From NCBI GenBank assembly GCA_963725145.1, contig CAVRXL010000008.1, positions 308,226-372,225 of the forward strand: a stretch of 64,000 nucleotides of DNA. Reading direction: 5' to 3'. Of this stretch, positions 58,763-64,000 are shown one piece after another; positions within the stretch are counted from its first letter, which is position 1, and every line of letters starts with the position of its first letter. Below the pieces are notes generated by a model. That model was not told where the DNA came from and did not search any database. It saw only the letters and a program-made list of their open reading frames with translations. The position numbers were made by a program, and so were the translations under genes. The DNA is from DATAEE01 sp963725145 (GTDB taxonomy: Bacteria; Acidobacteriota; Vicinamibacteria; Vicinamibacterales; 2-12-FULL-66-21).

Positions 58763-61543
58763 CTAACGGAACGAGAAGAGCAGGTGGAACTCCGTGCCGT
58801 CGTTCAGCTTGACGATCAGCCTCCGGCAGGTGCCGGCCCACGACTTGTCCGTCTGCCACACGTACTGGTATTGACCGGTTCCCGCGTCGAACGTCAGCCC
58901 CGAGTCGCCCGCCGTATCGGTCGGCTCGAGCGCGCCCGTGGGCGTGTTCGTCGCGCAATCGATCTGCTGCGACGCCGGGTACCCAGTCGCAAAGATATCG
59001 AGACCCTCGTTCCCACCTTCCAGGGTGAACTTCAACGGTATCGCGCTGCCCGCGTTGCGGCTCGTCACGCCCGTTGGATTCACTGGATTCGAGAACGCGT
59101 TGCACGCAGCCGGCATGTCGAACGCCTCCACGCCATCCGTGCGGCTCGTGTTGAGTCCCTGGCTTGCGCTGACCCCGAGCCCTCGCCTGGCGAACGCGCG
59201 CCAGATCGAGCACTCGTTGTCGCCGCCGGTCAGCGCCACATCGGCCGCCAAAACGGCGTTGCGGCCGTCGACGAAACCGGGCCGGCACGGCTGGAACTTC
59301 ATGCCGTCCATCACGAGCTGAATGGCGAGGTTGTTGCCTCCGGTGCTCCAGCTCTCGTACAGGTTCGGGTTGAAGCCGTGCTTGTCCACGAGGTTCCAGT
59401 ACATGTCCCAGAGCATCGTCGCCCAGACGTAGCCGATGCCATGGGGCTGGGAGATGTTCGCCACATCGGCGACCGAGGCGTAGCTGCTCGGGTTGATGGT
59501 CTTGTCCGGGGAGTACTGCGTCGGCCGGATGCCCTCACCGCTGTTCGGCTCAAAGATCAGATAGTTGCCGATGCCGCGCGGCACGTTGCGCGTGTCTCCC
59601 GGGTTCGCCGTGATCGCCAGCCCTAGCCAGTCGCTCCAGCCCTCGCCCATCTGTTCCGCATTGTTCAAACAGGTGACGATGGATGGGCCGCCGGTGAGCC
59701 GGTTGCTGATGCCATGCCCGTACTCGTGGGCGATGACCCCGGCGTCAAGATCGCTGTCTCGGTTGGTCGATCGCGTCGGGTTCGCGCGCAGCGTGACGTT
59801 CAGCGGCGCGTTCGCCTTGAACAGGTCGCCGTCGGCCTGACTGACCATGACCGTTGGAATGACGACTTGGTTGCCGACGGCGCCCGGGCCCATCGTGATC
59901 GGGTTTCCGGGCGCGTTGTTGGCGACGATCACACCACTGGCGCCCGCCTGCTGCGCGGTGAGCGCCTTGAACCCGAACTCGCACGTGCCGCGGTCGACGA
60001 TCGCAATGCTGCCGGGGGGAAAGCCGATGAGCGGCTGGCAGGCATCCCCCGGCGCGTCCACGCCGTCGTTGGCCACTACGGCGGTGCCGTTGAAGTCGGC
60101 AAGCGTTAGCTGCTGACCGAACTGCGCGCGCGACGCTTCGTACGTGCCCGCCGCGGGTCCGCCGTTGACGACGACGTCGTTTGGCCGGGGATGGGTCCAG
60201 ATGAACATCTGCATACGGGGCCGGGCGCCGTCGACCGGCGTGCCGAAGTTCGCGTTGTTGGTCCCGCTGCCGTCCTGAGCCTCGGCGCGGACGTCGTCGT
60301 TGCCGAGCCCGCCCTTGCCGTACGTGTTCACCTGGAAGTTGCCGGAGCTTTCGTCGAACCCGTACTGGTAAAAGACGTCGTGGACGATGTTGTTCCAGTA
60401 GAACAGGTTCGTCACGGCCGCAGGCCGGTACGTAGTAGGCTGCAGCCCGAGGTCCAGAGGGAAATCGAAGAGGAGGGCAGCGGTGCCATCCGGATCGCTG
60501 CCCGGATCCGCGACGTTGTTCATGTCGATGTCGGTGTACGCATGAACGTTGTTGCCGCGCGTCACCGTGAACTCGGCCCCCGCGACACCGTTCGTATCGT
60601 GCCAGCCGAACGGAGACGCGGTCGGGTTCGACGGGTCGACCACGAGCGTCCGCCCGCCATCGTTGGGACTCTCCTTCGGTTGCGCGAAGACTCGGTACGA
60701 CGCGCCGTCGCCAATCGGCGCGGGGCTCGCCGCGCCGCGCGCCACACTCCTCGCGAAGAACTCGCGAGTGCGTGTCGCGGCGTCCGCCGTCGGCCCCGCC
60801 GCGCTCCAGAAATCGCGCACGACGTAGTCGTCCTGGCCGAGCACTTCGCCGTTTTCGGCGTCGACCGTCATGCTCCACCAGTGCGCGCCGTTCAGCTCTT
60901 CGATTTCGATCTGCCACGCAAGGCGCACCTCGCGCGGGCCCGTCGGCTGATAGACGAGGCGGGCCGTAATCGGCTGGCTGGACACGCCGCCGCTCGTCAG
61001 GACGGTCGCCTGGTCCGGCCCCGATCGAACTTCCTGGACCGTGAGCGAATCCTTGACGTCCAGACCCGCGCTCCGAGCTGCCGCCAGCGCGGCGTCGGCC
61101 GCGCTGCGCGCCGGCGGTCCGGTCTTTACGGCACCGGCGAGGTCACCGAAGAAGCTGCTTCCCGCGCTGACGATGCTGCCGTCACGCGCGACGTTGACGT
61201 TGGCCTCCGCGGCGTAGACGTCAACCCCCTCATAGCGCTGCCGCAGATACACGTGCGTCACGCCGTTGTGCGCGCTCGTGTAAGAGCTTGTGATGGTGAC
61301 GTCCTTCAGGTCGGCTTCTGTGAGGCCGAAGTCCGCTCTCTGAGCACGCAGGTACGTCAACGCGATGTCCACCGGCTGACCCGTGGAGGGACCCCTGGCC
61401 GGCTCACCCGGCGTTCCACGCGAGACGGTGTTCGGCCGATACGCTTTGCGGCCCCGGCCGGGATTGTCTTGTGCGGCCAGGCCGACGCCAATCAGGGCGC
61501 AAGCGCAGGCGACGATGAATGCACTCGGGACACGGTACGCCAT
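58763..61543 (-). CDS. Secreted fungalysin-type (M36) metalloprotease
   Basis: 926 residues from the ATG at 61543, with GGGAGG upstream. Signal peptide (RVPSAFIVACACALIGVGLAAQ), an FTP/PepSY propeptide (DIALTYLRAQRADFGLTEADL, GVTHVYLRQRYEGVDVY), then the M36 catalytic part: LGLQPTTYRPAAVTNLFYWN and HEYGH at 606-610 within VIAHEYGHGISNRLTGG. A PA domain is inserted (FGQQLTLADFNGTAVVAND to PLIGFPPGSIAIVDRGTC). The C-terminal part is a beta-domain. The extension upstream to 61906 is a shadow of the 2OG oxygenase gene. Confidence 0.93.
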   Translation of the reverse strand: MAYRVPSAFIVACACALIGVGLAAQDNPGRGRKAYRPNTVSRGTPGEPARGPSTGQPVDIALTYLRAQRADFGLTEADLKDVTITSSYTSAHNGVTHVYLRQRYEGVDVYAAEANVNVARDGSIVSAGSSFFGDLAGAVKTGPPARSAADAALAAARSAGLDVKDSLTVQEVRSGPDQATVLTSGGVSSQPITARLVYQPTGPREVRLAWQIEIEELNGAHWWSMTVDAENGEVLGQDDYVVRDFWSAAGPTADAATRTREFFARSVARGAASPAPIGDGASYRVFAQPKESPNDGGRTLVVDPSNPTASPFGWHDTNGVAGAEFTVTRGNNVHAYTDIDMNNVADPGSDPDGTAALLFDFPLDLGLQPTTYRPAAVTNLFYWNNIVHDVFYQYGFDESSGNFQVNTYGKGGLGNDDVRAEAQDGSGTNNANFGTPVDGARPRMQMFIWTHPRPNDVVVNGGPAAGTYEASRAQFGQQLTLADFNGTAVVANDGVDAPGDACQPLIGFPPGSIAIVDRGTCEFGFKALTAQQAGASGVIVANNAPGNPITMGPGAVGNQVVIPTVMVSQADGDLFKANAPLNVTLRANPTRSTNRDSDLDAGVIAHEYGHGISNRLTGGPSIVTCLNNAEQMGEGWSDWLGLAITANPGDTRNVPRGIGNYLIFEPNSGEGIRPTQYSPDKTINPSSYASVADVANISQPHGIGYVWATMLWDMYWNLVDKHGFNPNLYESWSTGGNNLAIQLVMDGMKFQPCRPGFVDGRNAVLAADVALTGGDNECSIWRAFARRGLGVSASQGLNTSRTDGVEAFDMPAACNAFSNPVNPTGVTSRNAGSAIPLKFTLEGGNEGLDIFATGYPASQQIDCATNTPTGALEPTDTAGDSGLTFDAGTGQYQYVWQTDKSWAGTCRRLIVKLNDGTEFHLLFSFR

Positions 61544-61646
61544 CTTTGCTTCCTCCCGTGAGAGTGGGGCGGGAGAATAGCACAAGCGTCCGCGTTCGTC
61601 CCTGGATAATGACGGCTCGTCCCTGATTTTCGTCGGCGGTCCCTGC

Positions 61647-62670
61647 TTAAAGGACCCTGCGGCGGAGATCGGGGAAGACTTTGGATACCTTGCCAAGAAT
61701 GTAATCGCCGTACGTCCCCTTGAACTCGTGGACGCTCGTCTGGTCCCAGCGCTCCGCCTTGTCGTCCGTCGCTTCAAAGACCGACGCACCCACCTGGATC
61801 GGCCGTACGTCGGCGTCGAAACCCGGATCGAAGAAAAAAGGAAACGACAGCCGTGCGCGGCCGCTCGGGTTGTGCACGCGGTGCGGCGTCGAGCGATAGA
61901 ACCCACCGGTCATCCGGTCGAGCATGTCGCCGATGTTGCAGACGAAGGAACCGGGAATCGGCGGCGCGTCGATCCAGCCCGACGGTCCCTTCACCTGCAG
62001 CCCGCCGACGTCGTCCTGCTTCAGGATCGTGAGCAGGCCGTAGTCGGTGTGCTCCCCGACCCCCCACTCCGGCTCCGAAGTCGTGGGGGTGCTCGCCGGG
62101 TAATTGAAGATGCGGAAGAGGACCAGCGGGTCGCGGGTGTACCGGATCGTCGAAGTAAGACGCGTCGAGGCCGAGGCTCAGCCCGAAACCCTGCATCAAC
62201 GCGTGGCCGAGCCGCGTCATCGTGCCGATGTAGTCGAGAACCGTCTCGCGGAAGCCGGGAATATCCGGGAAGAGATTGCGGCCGTGCAGCGGCGTCCCGG
62301 CGGCGACGCGCGGGTGGCCGTCCGGCAGCTCCGCGCCGAAGTACAGCCCTTCCTTGAGATCCGGCCTCCCCCTGGTCAGCTCTCCCCGCACCGGAAAGTA
62401 GCCGCGCCACGCCAGGCCGCCCAGCTCCATGCGGATCGCCAGCTTCGTCTCGAGCGGCTGTGCGAAGAAGCGCCGGCTGAGCGATTCGAGCCGCGCCTGC
62501 AATCCCTCGTCGACGCCATGTCCGACGATGTAGAAGAAGCCGGCGCTACGGCAGGCGTCGCGGATCTGAGTTGCCCTGAGCGAAGTCGAAGGGCTTGCCC
62601 TGAGCGTAGTCGAAGGGTCGCCCCCTCCGGAGACGAAGGGCGCGACATCGATCACCGGAAGGGAGGTCAC
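61647..62670 (-). pseudogene. Isopenicillin-N-synthase-family 2-oxoglutarate/Fe(II) oxygenase, frame-broken
   Basis: The first frame from a GTG at 62670 carries TSLPVIDVAPFVSGG, DACRSAGFFYIVGHGVDEG and DIPGFRETVLDYIGTMTRLG, then at YFDD (near 62144) an extra base disrupts the frame. The second frame resumes RYTRDPLVLFRIFNYPAS, GEHTDYGLLTILKQDDVGG (HxD iron ligands), STPHRVHNPSG (His) and RARLSFPFFFDPG (2OG Arg) to the end. Every active-site residue is present, so a sequencing error is possible. Near residues 18-35 a repeat insertion adds PSTTLRASPSTSLRA. The start overlaps the histidine kinase stop by 4 nt. Confidence 0.8.
62571..62618. repeat. Duplicated 24-mer (ttgccctgagc...) inside the oxygenase gene
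   Basis: Two copies of a 24-nt unit, ttgccctgagcgaagtcg plus aagggc and the same with gtag for gaag, each with a palindromic ccctgagcgaagtcgaaggg-like centre. Being multiples of 3 they keep the frame, encoding STTLRASPSTSLRA between conserved segments of the oxygenase. Confidence 0.85.
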
Positions 62671-64000
62671 GATAGCGTTTGACCCGCGAACAGCGGGAGT
62701 GACACGTCGAAGGTAGATCCCTGCCCCGGTCCGGTGCTGGCCGCCTGCACGGTGCCGCCGTGCAGCTCGACGAAGTGCCGGACGAGCGCGAGCCCGAGAC
62801 CAAGGCCCGCGTACTCCCGGTCGACGCGCTGATTGCCCTGGCGGAACCGCTGGAACAGATACGGAAGGAAGTCGGGCGAGATGCCGGCGCCGGTGTCGCT
62901 GACCGAGACGTGGACGATCCCCGCGTGCTTCCGGAGCCTCACGGTGACCCGGCCCCCCTCCGGCGTGAACTTCATCGCGTTGGCGAGCAGGTTCCAGAAC
63001 ACCTGCTGCAGCCGATCTGCATCACCCAGGACCGTCGCCGGGCCAGGTTCGAGATCGCGCACGAGCGACAACCGTTTCGCCTCCAGGCCCGGCCGGACGA
63101 CATCGATCGCAGCTTCCAGGACCGGTACCAGATCGCTCGGTTCGAGCTTCAGCCGCGCCTTGCCGGCGACGATCGTGGAAATGTCGAACACGTCGCTCAC
63201 CAGCCGCACCAGGGCTCGTGCGTTTCGGTCGATCAGCTCGAGCGCCCGGCCCTGACTCTGCTCGCCGATCTTCCCTTCGCGGAGCATCTGCGCGTACCCC
63301 ATGACCGCGTTCAGCGGCGTGCGCAGCTCGTGCGACAGCGTGGCGAGGAATTCGTCCTTCAACCGGTTCGATTGCTCGAGCTCCGCCAGCAGGCGTTTCC
63401 GCTCGCCGATGTCGCGCGCGATCTTCGAGACGCCGATGACCTGGCCGTCCTTCCCCTTGATCGGCGACACGGTCAGCGAGATGTCGATGAGCGAGCCGTC
63501 CTTGCGGACCCGCACGGTCTCGAAATGCTCGATCCGGATGGCCTTGCGCACCTGCGAGAGGACGAAGTCCTCTTCGGGCAGCCGGTCCGGCGGGATGATG
63601 GTCTTGATCGACTTCCCCACGATCTCGTCGGCCGTGTATCCGAACATGTGCTCGGCGGCGCGGTTCCACGACGTGACGATCCCGTTGAGGTCCTTGCTGA
63701 CGATCGCATCGTCGGAGGAATCGACGATCGCCGCCAGCCGCAGCGCCTCGCGCTCGATTAGGCCGCTTCGATCGATATCGCGAGCGATCATCGACACGCC
63801 GATGCTCTCCCCGTCCGGGTCCATGAACGGGCGACAGCGAGAGCGAGACCTCAATCTTTCGTCCATCCTTCCGAATGCGGACGGTCTCATGGGGCTCGAC
63901 GCGTTCGCCCTGTCGAACCCGTTGCAACAACTCGTTTTCCAAGGGTTGGTGATCCGAAGGGATAACGACAGAGATCGAACGGCCGAGGACCTCTTCAGCC
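62667..64000 (-). CDS. PAS-domain sensor histidine kinase, runs off the window; frame-broken near 63825
   Basis: At least 440 residues remain. An upstream PAS tail (EEVLGRSISVVIPS, HETVRIRKDGRKIEVSLSLSP) reads in one frame from 64000; near 63825 an extra base moves to the frame of MDPDGESIGVSMIARDIDRS. A full PAS domain follows (RLAAIVDSSDDAIVSKDLNG, SKIARDIGERKRLLAELEQS), then HisKA (LATLSHELRTPLNAVMGYAQ with the phospho-His) and HATPase (FWNLLANAMKFTPEGG, DTGAGI, YAGLGLGLALVRHFVE). No response regulator is in the window. The single indel is suspicious given the similar one in the neighbouring gene. Confidence 0.85.
   Translation of the reverse strand, partial: LKRSSAVRSLSLSLRITNPWKTSCCNGFDRANASSPMRPSAFGRMDERLRSRSRCRPFMDPDGESIGVSMIARDIDRSGLIEREALRLAAIVDSSDDAIVSKDLNGIVTSWNRAAEHMFGYTADEIVGKSIKTIIPPDRLPEEDFVLSQVRKAIRIEHFETVRVRKDGSLIDISLTVSPIKGKDGQVIGVSKIARDIGERKRLLAELEQSNRLKDEFLATLSHELRTPLNAVMGYAQMLREGKIGEQSQGRALELIDRNARALVRLVSDVFDISTIVAGKARLKLEPSDLVPVLEAAIDVVRPGLEAKRLSLVRDLEPGPATVLGDADRLQQVFWNLLANAMKFTPEGGRVTVRLRKHAGIVHVSVSDTGAGISPDFLPYLFQRFRQGNQRVDREYAGLGLGLALVRHFVELHGGTVQAASTGPGQGSTFDVSLPLFAGQTLS

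Overview
The window is one high-GC stretch of a bacterial chromosome, tightly packed with genes on both strands. The gene content points to an Acidobacteriota soil bacterium, most likely of the Vicinamibacteria type. Evidence for this includes an Oar-like TonB receptor, a DUF5916-type outer-membrane protein, a Ser/Thr kinase fused to TPRs, a c-heme/copper-monooxygenase/TPR fusion, many secreted TPR proteins and PQQ enzymes with separate cytochromes. This placement is inferred from gene content only. No rRNA, tRNA, phage or CRISPR feature was found.

Layout. 1-8.5 kb: secreted redox and TPR proteins (Mo-oxidoreductase start, TPR protein, heme/Cu monooxygenase-TPR), a TMTC-like membrane TPR protein, a redoxin and an SGNH-TPR protein. 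8.5-17.8 kb: catabolic enzymes (cytochrome c plus PQQ dehydrogenase, FAH-family hydrolase, cupin, two tandem Tat-exported aminotransferases, PreA-like dehydrogenase, class III aminotransferase). 17.8-25.7 kb: envelope proteins, including a TonB receptor and two secreted Lys/Ala-rich paralogues. 25.7-32.7 kb: Ser/Thr kinase-TPR, ComEA-like protein, metallopeptidase lipoprotein and WYL regulator. 32.7-39.4 kb: DUF5916 protein, 7Fe ferredoxin, truA, HD protein and a broken four-helix-bundle gene. 39.4-49.6 kb: an overlapping run containing AddB-like and AddA-like helicase-nucleases, a 5'-3' exonuclease and a cyclase-family hydrolase. 50-64 kb: mreB, a GH3-glycoamylase fusion, an arginine-deiminase-family enzyme with an APC permease, GH16, a fungalysin protease, a 2OG oxygenase and a sensor kinase running off the edge. 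The GH3/GH144-like, GH16 and fungalysin genes suggest degradation of external glucan and protein.

The most unusual content lies between and inside the genes. Seven loci (near 1.9, 12.1, 16.4, 37.6-38.3, 49.7, 54.8 and 57.8 kb) share one architecture: two mutually inverted arms made of short tandem units (7, 9 or about 10-12 nt). The arms enclose nothing, a nested multi-hairpin palindrome, or, in one case, a four-helix-bundle (23S-IVS-protein family) gene. Arm sequences differ between loci, but the two arms of one locus match each other. Two nested-palindrome copies (12027-12293 and 54651-54937) are the same element in opposite orientation, with base changes that preserve pairing. Similar arrays, without an inverted partner, lie in frame inside the addA- and addB-like genes and inside a 2OG oxygenase.

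At least five otherwise intact genes carry single 1-2 nt frame breaks (near 12340, 30128, 37939, 62144 and 63825). Some may be sequencing or assembly errors rather than real pseudogenes.
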